A stretch of DNA of 64,000 nt from Enterococcus durans NBRC 100479 = LMG 10746 (lineage in GTDB: Bacteria; Bacillota; Bacilli; Lactobacillales; Enterococcaceae), in contig NZ_BCQB01000002.1 in NCBI RefSeq assembly GCF_001544215.1, forward strand, positions 1-64,000, written 5' to 3'. This document shows positions 6,476-17,400 of the stretch, piece after piece. How positions within the stretch are numbered: position 1 is the first letter of the stretch; the number at the start of each line of letters is the position of its first letter. The notes beneath the pieces were generated by a model, which was not told the origin of the DNA, did not search any database, and saw nothing but the letters and a program-made list of their open reading frames with translations. A program made the translations under genes and the position numbers.

Positions 6476-8728
6476 CTATCCTGCCTTTAGGTGCCCAAAA
6501 TGGATGCCAGGTAAAGGAAATGCTCCTTGTGTATCTGTTCTTAAAATCGTTATCTGTAAACTATCCATCTCCTGCAACACTTCAGCATGTGGGTGCCCGT
6601 ATCGATTGTTTTGACCACAAGAAATGATCCCATAGGTTGGATTCAACTGTTCGATAAAGTTACTACTGCTAGACGTCTGGCTCCCATGATGGCCTAACTT
6701 CACCACATCCGCTCTTAATTCAGGATACCTGTCCCCTATACGCTCTTCTGACTGTTTATCTAAATCTCCCAGAAAAAGAAAAGAGTGCGTTTTATGTAGC
6801 ATAGATAATGCAATGGAATCTTCATTCATCCCATCCCCCTTCTTATCAGGCGATACTACGAACAAGTTGAAGTACCCTTCGATATAGTCACCTTGTTTGA
6901 CTTCAGCGATCATCGTTCCAGCCTTTTCTAAATCTGAGAGATGTGTTTTAAGAGGCTCAGTCCTTCCTGCTCCCCAACCGATGTACACCTTACTGATCTT
7001 AAAATGCTTAACAAGTGTTCCTAGTTCACCTATATGATCGATATCATCATGGGTTAAAACCAATTTATCAATCCGACTGATGCCTTTTCCTTTTAAGAAT
7101 GGAACCAAATTGTATTCTGCAGATGGTCTTACAGTCCGCTTCTGCCAGTCCTCTTTCTCAAATGTAAACATGCCTCCAGTGTCAATCACTATTGTTTCTT
7201 GATGATGTGGTGCAGTCAGTACCATCCCATCTCCTTGTCCAACATCAATAAAGGAGATACTAGACTCTAATCGAAAATAACGCATTCCTAATAGGAGAGT
7301 TGGTACAATCAATGCCTTTGCAAACAAAGGGAATAGCTTCTCTGACTTCTTTTCATTCAGCCATAAAATATAGACAATAGCGAAAAAAACGAATAGCAAC
7401 GGTGGACGTCCAGTGATCACATTGGAAAAATCCAATGATCCAAGCAAATGTTCGAATAACTGGATGCCAGTTTCAAGCCAATCAAGACACTCATTCGGAA
7501 AAGAATGACCAAAGAGAAAAAGCAGGACAAAAGAAGGAAGAAAAAAAGAAATAAATAAAGGAGAAAAAAGAACCGTGAAGACACTCCCTAGAATGGGCCA
7601 TTCATAGAAATGCCAAGCAGTTAGCGGAAAGACTGCTAAAGTAAATAGCAACAGCCTCCTGACTCCTTGATATTTTTGTGTATTGCTGGATAATTGAACA
7701 AAGAAAAAACTGATCAGCACACTGAGTTGCCCACCTACTTGAAAAAGTGCAAGTGGTTCAATCAATAAGATGATCCAAAGTGTAAGTGAAAAACAATCTA
7801 ATGAAGACAGTTGGATATTCAAAAGCTTCAAGACTAGTTTGATTAGAAAAAGACTGCTTGCTCTTAAAACAGAAATCGAGCCTCCTGCTAAAATAGCATA
7901 TCCCATAGTTAACACCGCTAGCGGAAGAAAGCTGACCGATAGTCTAACCCCAACTCTACGAAAAAGATAATACATACACCCCAAAAAATATTGGATATGC
8001 ATTCCTGATAGGCTAAAAAGATGTAACAGGCCTGTTTCTCTAAAAAGAGGCTCCGATTCTATAAATCGGTGATCTTTATAACCAAATAAAAGTGCGTTCA
8101 TATAAACACTTGTTTTTGGCTGGAATCTTTCCTCGATACCACGAGTAAATTCTCTCCTTTTTCGTGTTAGAAAGTCTTTCCAGGTTGTCTTTTGTTTGAC
8201 ATTTTGGATCGCTGCCACTTTAAAACGCCCACTTATTCGATGATTTTTAAAATATACTGTCTGATCAAAAGCAAATTCATTGCTCTTCCTTTCAAGGGCT
8301 TGATATTCACCAGTTACTTTTAGTTGAACGGTTTGTTTTGTCATTTGGATAAATGAATCCCGTTCTTGCTGCGTGTCTAGCTGATAGTCTAATTGGATCT
8401 TTTGTTGCTTTGCTGTCTTTCCAAAAAAGGTCACTTTATCGCCATTTATTTTGATGGAATCTGAAATAACTCCAACAATTTCTATTTTCTTTCGAAGATC
8501 AATCGCTTCTGTTTCTCTGATCCAACAAGAAACCAATACCAATATACTGCATAACATACAGATGGATGCGACCCACTTTCCTTCTTTCATCAGAAAAAAA
8601 CAAAAAAAGCCAGCGAAAATCATTCGACAATACCCTTGGTCTACGTAATAAAGTAAACAGATAAAAATCGAAGAAATCGCTGGAAAAATCAACCGATTTT
8701 GCAATCGATCGCAATATTCGTTAAACAT
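6476..8728 (-). CDS. comEC: ComEC/Rec2 DNA uptake channel protein
   Basis: Polytopic membrane protein thought to pass single-stranded DNA across the membrane during natural transformation. The 750-aa protein has an N-terminal membrane pair with an OB-like DUF4131 domain (about 20-170), the multi-helix Competence domain (about 200-470, with LFSLSGMHIQYFLG) and a C-terminal metallo-beta-lactamase domain (from about 494) with LTHDDIDHIGELG near 559 and KLGHHGSQTSSS near 679. The metal ligands are intact and there is no internal stop. Its ATG overlaps the end of comEB by 8 bases, implying translational coupling. Full length suggests selection for function, although natural competence is rarely reported in enterococci. 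Confidence 0.95.
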   Translation of the reverse strand: MFNEYCDRLQNRLIFPAISSIFICLLYYVDQGYCRMIFAGFFCFFLMKEGKWVASICMLCSILVLVSCWIRETEAIDLRKKIEIVGVISDSIKINGDKVTFFGKTAKQQKIQLDYQLDTQQERDSFIQMTKQTVQLKVTGEYQALERKSNEFAFDQTVYFKNHRISGRFKVAAIQNVKQKTTWKDFLTRKRREFTRGIEERFQPKTSVYMNALLFGYKDHRFIESEPLFRETGLLHLFSLSGMHIQYFLGCMYYLFRRVGVRLSVSFLPLAVLTMGYAILAGGSISVLRASSLFLIKLVLKLLNIQLSSLDCFSLTLWIILLIEPLALFQVGGQLSVLISFFFVQLSSNTQKYQGVRRLLLFTLAVFPLTAWHFYEWPILGSVFTVLFSPLFISFFLPSFVLLFLFGHSFPNECLDWLETGIQLFEHLLGSLDFSNVITGRPPLLFVFFAIVYILWLNEKKSEKLFPLFAKALIVPTLLLGMRYFRLESSISFIDVGQGDGMVLTAPHHQETIVIDTGGMFTFEKEDWQKRTVRPSAEYNLVPFLKGKGISRIDKLVLTHDDIDHIGELGTLVKHFKISKVYIGWGAGRTEPLKTHLSDLEKAGTMIAEVKQGDYIEGYFNLFVVSPDKKGDGMNEDSIALSMLHKTHSFLFLGDLDKQSEERIGDRYPELRADVVKLGHHGSQTSSSSNFIEQLNPTYGIISCGQNNRYGHPHAEVLQEMDSLQITILRTDTQGAFPLPGIHFGHLKAG

Positions 8729-9254
8729 GTTCCCCTGATAATTCTTTTTGTAATTTTGAAAAATGAGTTGAATCTAAAGACACTTGGTGAACGGATACAC
8801 CTAGTTGCTTGATCAGATCTTGTGCGTAAGGATCATTTCGATAGTCATGAAGATAATTGATTTTTTTGATCCCCGCTTGTAACAAGGCTTTCGTACAAGC
8901 CAAGCAAGGAAAATGTGTCACATAGATTTCCGATCCTTCTGTCGGGATACCTAGCTTAGCACATTGCAACAATGCGTTCATCTCTGCGTGGATGGTACGC
9001 AAACAATGACCATCTACTACATAACATCCTTCGTCGATGCAATGGACATCGCCACTGACAGCTCCGTTGTAGCCACCTGCGATGATCCGCTTTTCTCTAA
9101 CCAATGTCGCACCTACTTCTAATCTAGTACACGTACTTCTCAAAGATAACAGCACTGCTTGAGCCATAAAATACTGATCCCATGGGATACGCTCATTTGT
9201 TTGTTTTCCTGATTCATTGTTTGTATGGTCTAGTCTCTCATTATTTTCCATCAT
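8721..9254 (-). CDS. comEB: ComEB, dCMP deaminase family protein
   Basis: Zinc deaminase fold that in the family converts dCMP to dUMP; in Bacillus it is in the comE operon and helps place ComGA at the pole. The 177-aa protein carries HAEMNALLQC and the PCLACTKAL zinc cysteines, plus a second C-x-D-x-H cluster (CIDEGCYVVDGHC). GCGAGGTGC lies seven bases before the ATG at 9254. It has a 20-residue polar extension before the IPWDQYF motif with which most homologues begin. Overlaps comEC. Confidence 0.93.
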   Translation of the reverse strand: MMENNERLDHTNNESGKQTNERIPWDQYFMAQAVLLSLRSTCTRLEVGATLVREKRIIAGGYNGAVSGDVHCIDEGCYVVDGHCLRTIHAEMNALLQCAKLGIPTEGSEIYVTHFPCLACTKALLQAGIKKINYLHDYRNDPYAQDLIKQLGVSVHQVSLDSTHFSKLQKELSGEHV

Positions 9255-9627
9255 CCATTAGCACCTCGCATTTTCAAAGTGAAAGTTATTTACATTTTTA
9301 ATAAATAGTGATTCTTTGATTCGTATAGCTTACTGATTGCGTTCCCACCTGTTAAAACTATTCAGCCGTACTTACTCACTGAATGAGACCTAGTCTTCAC
9401 TTAAAACATACGTTAGTTGCGAAACTATTTTTAGTTTGTTGAACATTTTTTTTAGTCATGGGAATCTATTAATCACTATAGGTAAATCATCTACTGAAAC
9501 TTTACCACATTCCCTCGATTTTTGGTATATGTGCTGCTAAATATATACTTAGACAACTGCAAATCATATGATCCATTCTAATGAAATAAAAGTATGTAAA
9601 ACTGTGGACCGTACGTGTTTGAATAGT
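9255..9627. other. 373-bp gene-free gap inside the comE locus
   Basis: AT-rich, no frame with an RBS and no clear hairpin. It may hold a promoter for comEB-comEC on the minus strand, but I could not define convincing -35/-10 boxes or a ComX-type box. Confidence 0.5.
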
Positions 9628-10326
9628 TCATTCACCAGTGACTGTGACCCAATTTCTAAGCTGTTCGACTGTCTTTGCACCTATTCCTGTTATTTCTTGC
9701 AATTCTTCTATTTTTTGAAATGAACCTTTTTCTTCCCTATAGCGAATGATCTCTTGCGCTTTTACGTTGCCGATCCCAGGTATCTGCTGTAATTGTGCCA
9801 AGTCTGCTGTATTGAGATTTATCTTTTCTTCCTGACCGTTTTTTTCAGTCTCTTCGACTGGATGAGACTGTTGGCCCTTAGCTGCTTCAGGTATCTCTTC
9901 TCCAATTACGGGTACATAAATCAATTGTTGGTCTATCAACTTTGCTGCTAGATTGATTTGATTCCCATCAGCTGTATCCGTCAATCCCCCGGCTTTTTCT
10001 ATTACGTCATGGACTCTTTCTTCCAAAGAAAAGGAATAGATGCCTAGCCTGTTCACCGCCCCTTTTACATCTACATAATTGATCACCGGAATAGTTTCTT
10101 TACTTGTTTCTTTGTAAGTTTTCTTCTCCTCCCGCATATTTTCTTCTGTAACTATAGAACTATTAGAACTATTTAAGGAAAGGTTCAATGGCACATGTCC
10201 ATCATCCTTTTGACTAATGATCCTCCCCACTAATAGCCCTGTTCCAAGAAATAAAAGAGCTATGCTCAATAAAACACTGATAATAAGCTTAGGCGAATCA
10301 ATGATATGTTGGTAGATTTTTTTCAT
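9628..10326 (-). CDS. comEA: ComEA, competence DNA-binding receptor
   Basis: Membrane-anchored receptor that binds double-stranded DNA outside the membrane and hands it to ComEC. The 232-aa product has one N-terminal membrane helix (about 13-33), a Ser/Thr/Glu-rich spacer, an SLBB domain (about 80-150, VDVKGAVNRLGIYS) and a C-terminal pair of helix-hairpin-helix motifs (about 168-230: INLNTADLAQLQQIPGIG and LQEITGIGAKTVEQL). GAAAGGAA eight bases before the ATG supports the start. It is intact, like comEB and comEC downstream, but separated from them by an unusual 373-bp gap. Confidence 0.95.
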   Translation of the reverse strand: MKKIYQHIIDSPKLIISVLLSIALLFLGTGLLVGRIISQKDDGHVPLNLSLNSSNSSIVTEENMREEKKTYKETSKETIPVINYVDVKGAVNRLGIYSFSLEERVHDVIEKAGGLTDTADGNQINLAAKLIDQQLIYVPVIGEEIPEAAKGQQSHPVEETEKNGQEEKINLNTADLAQLQQIPGIGNVKAQEIIRYREEKGSFQKIEELQEITGIGAKTVEQLRNWVTVTGE

Positions 10327-10536
10327 TCATTCAATTCCTTTCACTGAATATAGCGAATGCCTCTGTCTTCTTAGTGATAAGTGCTACTTTGCTCTTCACA
10401 ATCAAATACGTAAAAAGGTTAGATTTATCATTCAAACGATCATTCTTCCATAAAAAAATAATGTGGGACAACTCTACAGTTTTGCTACAGACTCTCGAAT
10501 ATACGGCATCCAAAAGTCAGGTTTTTCGGAAATTTT
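10327..10536. other. leader region upstream of comEA
   Basis: Gene-free stretch between the SepM/YlbL terminator and comEA. It should carry the comEA promoter, but no strong boxes stand out. A 60-codon minus-strand frame here has no RBS and is not called. Confidence 0.4.
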
Positions 10537-10582
10537 AAAAAAAAAGAATGAGACAAAAGTGTTTCTTACTTTTGTCTCACTC
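10537..10582 (-). terminator. terminator of the rsmD-coaD-ylbL operon (short GGGACAAAA-family hairpin)
   Basis: On the minus strand GAGTGAGACAAAAGT (10568-10582) pairs with ACTTTTGTCTCATTC (10546-10560), followed by nine T. It resembles the 3' hairpin of the repeat family at 5113, without the long 5' hairpin. Confidence 0.85.
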
Positions 10583-10604
10583 ACACTCTATGAATAAAGG
10601 CAGA

Positions 10605-12686
<2,082 letters not shown>

Positions 12687-12718
12687 TTACTCACTCCTCT
12701 TAAAATCGTACTGCTATT

Positions 12719-12724
12719 AGTATA
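12719..12724 (-). promoter_or_regulatory. -10 box of the rsmD operon promoter
   Basis: TATACT on the minus strand, about 33 bases before the rsmD start; the -35 region is only T-rich and not clearly defined. Confidence 0.45.
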
Positions 12725-13533
12725 CCAAAAAAAGCGAAAAAAAAACTTGGATTCCCATTAAATTAGTGGAAACAACCAACATGGTACCCAATCTCCCCTC
12801 TAGCACTGATACAAATGTAGATCCTCATAGAACAAGAGTTCCATCCTCTTTTTCTTTCATCCAATAGTACCGTAAAATGTACAAGCAACTGTGCCAAATT
12901 ACACGATGCTTAGTGGGTGATTCATTTCCTTTGTGTTTTTGAAACGCTCATCCATCTTCTGGAACGGGTTTAGATCTAATAATCAAGAACAACATTTTAA
13001 AGTGAATAGTTCTAAAGCAATAAACCATTGTCTAGAATCGCTTCTTCTGTCTATGAAACTGCGATACATTTTTTACAATATACAGACAATTTCAGTTTCT
13101 TGTCATTATATTGTCTTGACTTTTCCATTAAAATAACTAAACTATATTTAAGTCTTAGAACTAGTTACCATTCTATCAAGGGTGGTGAGCTGATTTACTT
13201 CCAGCAAATAAAGAATTATATCATAACTATTGGCTAATTGGTTTTCTGGTATGAAGTAGATGCGTCGATAATTCCAATGAGACAAAAGCTATGGATAGAG
13301 TCTAAACTGGTACTAAATTTAAAATGAAAGGAGCGAAAGTCTCTGACAATATTACATCAATCAAAAAAAGAACTTCTACAATCATCTTTGGCGCTCAAAT
13401 CTACATCTCATAATTCTGAACATACCGCTATGATTGATACAATACCGACATAAGAAATTTAAAACATAAGTCTTAAGCTTTACAAAACAAGATTATTTTA
13501 AAGAAAAATCTAAACATCAAGCGAGGTATCTCT
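12725..13533. other. 809-bp AT-rich stretch without a recognisable gene
   Basis: Short frames of up to about 70 codons exist on the plus strand but none has a good RBS or a recognisable product. A 29-codon frame at about 13324 lacks an RBS. The stretch looks like decayed accessory DNA at the edge of the island that separates rsmD from ylbG. Confidence 0.5.
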
Positions 13534-14105
13534 ATGGAAATTGACAGTTATCTAAACCCGAACATCCACTTAATTATTTTTTGTGTACTTTTATTTCTAA
13601 ACTTTTTTCTTGCGATTCTTCGAGGAAGAAGAAACAAAACCAGAATAGATGAACAAAATGCTTTATTAAAAGAGAGATATCCCGATTTATCTGATAAGGA
13701 TTTGAAATACAGACAAGAGTGTATTAGAGCCTACTTTAAAATTTATTTTACCGGTTATTCTAATTTTAAACTCGTAATTTTTTTAACACTCTTGCTATTT
13801 ATTACAGTTGGAGTAGGGAAGGATTAATCATTTCCGATAATTTTATTGGCGAGTATATCAGTTTAGGATTACTCTTCATCTACATCTCAGTGATCGCTTT
13901 GTCTACACCAAAGCCTGATAAAGAACATGCTTTCTGGATGGATTATTTGGAAACCCATCCTGATAACCCATTGATGGTTATTTTACGTCCTCTTGAAACA
14001 ATGAATAAAGTGGTTCGATCAGTCAGACTATTAGGTATTTTAAATCTTATTTGTGGCCTCTACGCGTTTTTTATAGCCTATTTGATTTCTTATCTATATT
14101 TTTAG
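13534..14105 (+). pseudogene. frameshifted membrane-protein gene (two overlapping frames)
   Basis: GCGAGGT precedes the ATG at 13534. The first frame gives 97 aa (MEIDSYLNPNIHLIIFCVLL...) and stops at 13827. From 13778 the -1 frame is open to 14105 without a stop and continues with helices in keeping (about GLLFIYISVIAL and GILNLICGLYAFFIAYLI). The switch point is a run of seven T (13778-13784) read as ATT TTT TTA; with eight T the gene would be one 190-aa protein with four hydrophobic segments. The heptamer T TTT TTA in frame is also a possible -1 slippery site. No family recognised. A terminator follows at 14157. Confidence 0.55.
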
Positions 14106-14156
14106 AGTTGCAGATTCTCAATCCTTTTCTCAAAAAATGATAGAGATAAGATAGAC

Positions 14157-14212
14157 ACTCCTTTTGATCAATGAATGGTTACAGCTATTCATTTAGTCAA
14201 AAGGAGTTTTCT
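14157..14212 (+). terminator. terminator after the frameshifted gene
   Basis: ACTCCTTTTG (14157-14166) and CAAAAGGAGT (14198-14207), with an inner ATGAAT/ATTCAT stem and a TTTTCT tail. Its presence supports a real transcription unit upstream. Confidence 0.75.
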
Positions 14213-14332
14213 AGTTCCGCAAAACTTACAATAACGCTTTTTTGGCTTTGTTATGGCACAGTCTTCGTGTTCTTTCCCTAAAAAAAGATCCATACGTGTG
14301 TTCATGTTCCTTTTAGTGATTCCTCGAAAGAC

Positions 14333-14460
14333 AAAAAGACCGTGAGACAAAAACAAGAAATGCTTTTGCCTCACAGTCTAAACATGCACAAATGATGGAA
14401 ACAGGGCAACGGCTTTGAAAATAAGTCAAACTTATTTCTCAGAGTTGAATCCTGCTACTC
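14333..14460 (-). repeat. decayed 3'-end hairpin-terminator repeat with terminator of the adhesin gene (copy F)
   Basis: Read on the minus strand, GATTCAACTCTGAGAAATAAG begins a stretch shared with copies A-C. It is followed by the terminator GACTGTGAGGCAAAAGC...GTCTCACGGTC (14338-14378) and five T. The middle is much diverged and the long hairpin is largely lost. It sits 13 bases after the adhesin stop, in the same orientation. Confidence 0.6.
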
Positions 14461-14473
14461 CACCCTTCTAAAT

Positions 14474-17400
14474 TTATTTTTCGTGTTGCTTTCTTCGTAG
14501 ATAAGTGGCTCCAACGATAACTAGAACAAGGATCACCCCTCCAATGATCATGATCATGCTTTTAGTCTCACCAGTTTTCGGATAATATCCTTTTCCAGAT
14601 TGCTGGTGCTTGGTAGACTGATCCGGTTTGATTGATTGATCCGGTTTGGTCGATTGAGTCGTTCTACTTGGAGTATTCGCACTATTTTTTACTACTACCT
14701 CCATTTGTTTGGGTTTACCGTTGTGTTTCGTTGGGATCGTAAATCCAACTAGCTTATCTGACAATTGGTAGCCCTCTGGCGCTTTAGTTTCTTTAAAGAA
14801 ATACTTTCCAGGTGCCAAATCGTTTAGTGCTAGTTTTCCTTCCCCGTTCGTCTTAAGTTCTTTACGCAAGACTGTTTCCTTGCTATCAAGTAATTGAAAT
14901 TCCGCGTTCGCCAAATATTTGTTGCTATCCTCAGCGTCGATTTTTATTAGTTCAACTCCACCTTGGTAGTTTACAAAATTAGCAGTCACTGCCGCTGGCT
15001 TTCCTGCCGATGTTGTATCAATGGTAAATGGTAGCGGTTGGGTGTTGAGCATGTACCCATTTGGCGCTTTGGTTTCGACAAATTGATACGCACCAGGAGC
15101 AAGATTTTTAGCTGTAACTTTCCCATTCTCATCAGTCACTAAATTTGTTTGGACTGTTTTTCCACTACTTGTTTGGACTTCAAAGATAGCATCTCGTAAT
15201 AATTCCCCAGATTCAGATTTCTTTGTTACTATCGCAGTTCCTTGATAATTGATCAATGCTTTGCCATCATTCAACTGGATTGGTGCCTCATTGCCAGTTG
15301 CTATTTGAGGAATTTCAAAAGCAATTTCTTCCGTATTCAAGTAGTAGCCTTCTGGTGCTTTGCTTTCTTTCAATTTATACTTCCCTGGGGCTAGGCCAGT
15401 TAGATTCAACTGTCCATTATTATCTGTAATATAAGATTTTTGATTCCCATAATCACTAAAATCACCTGTATTTAGTTTTGCATGTTGCAAATTGAACTGG
15501 GCACCAGCAAGAGTTTTACCTGCCTCATCGGTTTTCTTCAATACGGCTGAACCTTGGTAGTTTTTTAGCGTCAATACGCCATCTGAGACCACTTGATCGT
15601 TTACGAAAACATTTCGTGTATTGTCGGCATTTTTCTTTACTTCAAAATCGATCGGTGTTTGATTGATTTGGTACCCCTCCGGTGCCATTGATTCGCTGAT
15701 TTGATATTGGCCGTCGCTAAGACCTGATAAATCTACGCCTCTTTCTCGCGCTGCAAAAGTCTGTACGGAAACATAATTTGGTGCTTCTTTAGTTCCTTTA
15801 TTTTTTAACAAACTAAATAATCCGCCAGATAGTTGCTTCCCTTCTCCATCTGTTTTATTAAAAATTAATTTGATTGGTTCATTTTTAATCAAAGTAGTCA
15901 ATGGAGTGCTGTCCGTATTGATCAATACTTTTTTTCCTACTAGTAGCTCAGGAGAAATTGTATAACCTTCTGGTGCTTCGATCTCCTTGACAGAGTATTC
16001 ATATATTGGGCTAGTAGCAATCAAATTACCAAATATGGCCATTCCTTGCTTGTCTGTTGTTACTTGGTAAATGATATCGGATTGGTTGGTCTTAGTATTT
16101 TTTCGTAGCAATTGTAAAACAGCATTAGGAACGACTCCCCCCTGCCCATTTTCCTTTTGAACAATGATTTTTCCTTTTGTTCCATACGCTAAACCATCGG
16201 ACTCTTGAATAGTCACTTGAACATCTTTCTTTGTGTCTTTCCAAGGTAATTCAGCACCCTCACTTGAAATGATGGCATCATTAGTGACCGTTTCAGTTTT
16301 AGATGTAAAATTCGGTTCAGTTTCATAAACCAACACATACGGTTTTTCGATTACTCCGTTTAAAAACTCGTTCTCATGATTTGGATCCTTTTTTTCTTTG
16401 ATACCGGACATATCTACAGTAAATGTTTGTTGTCCTACAGTCGAGTCAGTATCGATCTGAACTTTGTATTGATTGGTCGGTACGGGCTGATCTGGCTCCA
16501 CAGTGATCGAACTGCCCGTTCCTGAGTATTTTCCTGTATAAAGTTTGAAGCTACTTGCTTTTATGAATTGATTCGCACTTGGTTTGTCTTCAACTTTAAC
16601 GTTTGATAGCCATGATTGATTTGGATTGATCACCAATTGCCAATCAACTTTACCAGTTTGTGCATTGTATTTTCCATCTTTTAAAATAGATTGTCCGCCG
16701 AACGCCACGGAGACTGAAGCGGGTAAATCTTGTTTAATCCCCTTGACATCAATATTTGCCACATTGCTATACGTAGATTGATCGTACACAATCTGATTTT
16801 TCAAAGATGTTTTGAACTGGATCTGAAAGACCATTGGAGCCCCTGTCACATTCCAGCCTTGAATGTACTCTTCATCTGTACCCAGATCTATAGTTAATGT
16901 TCCTTGGTTCTCGCTGGTTGGTGCTGGGTCAGTTACTTTAAGATAGTTTTTCCCCACCTGATTGCCTTTATAGGGATCACTGGTAGTTGCTTGAAACTGC
17001 CCGTTATGATTGATTGTTCCTCGTGTTACCTCTAATGAATTCGGTTCATAGACTTGATTTCCAGTGATTGGGTCATGAAAATAAATTCTTGATACCCCTA
17101 AGTTATTATAGTTGGTCACGATCGTCCATGTGAATTCTTTCGTTGCTGGATCATAGCTGCCAAACTTCATTCCTTGTTGTGTTTCTTGAGTGTTTGTTTT
17201 AAACTCTGCACTGCTGGAAGCTTCATAGGATTCACCGTTATTGTCAAAATTAACTTTGATTGTATTCGCATAATTGATACTCGTATTTGGGTCTTCGAAC
17301 TCTTCATTAAACTGATTATAGGAGACATAATATTCCATTTGGAACTGATGTCTCGTCTTTGCGTAGCTGTTTTGGAATTTTATCTTAAAATCCGTATATC

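Noticed and set aside
10331-10513. 60-codon minus-strand frame upstream of comEA
   Set aside because: No RBS; more likely leader DNA.
14189-14374. 61-codon minus-strand frame with a CKFC motif
   Set aside because: It begins with a GTG inside the terminator hairpin of the adhesin gene, has no RBS and overlaps the plus-strand terminator at 14157.
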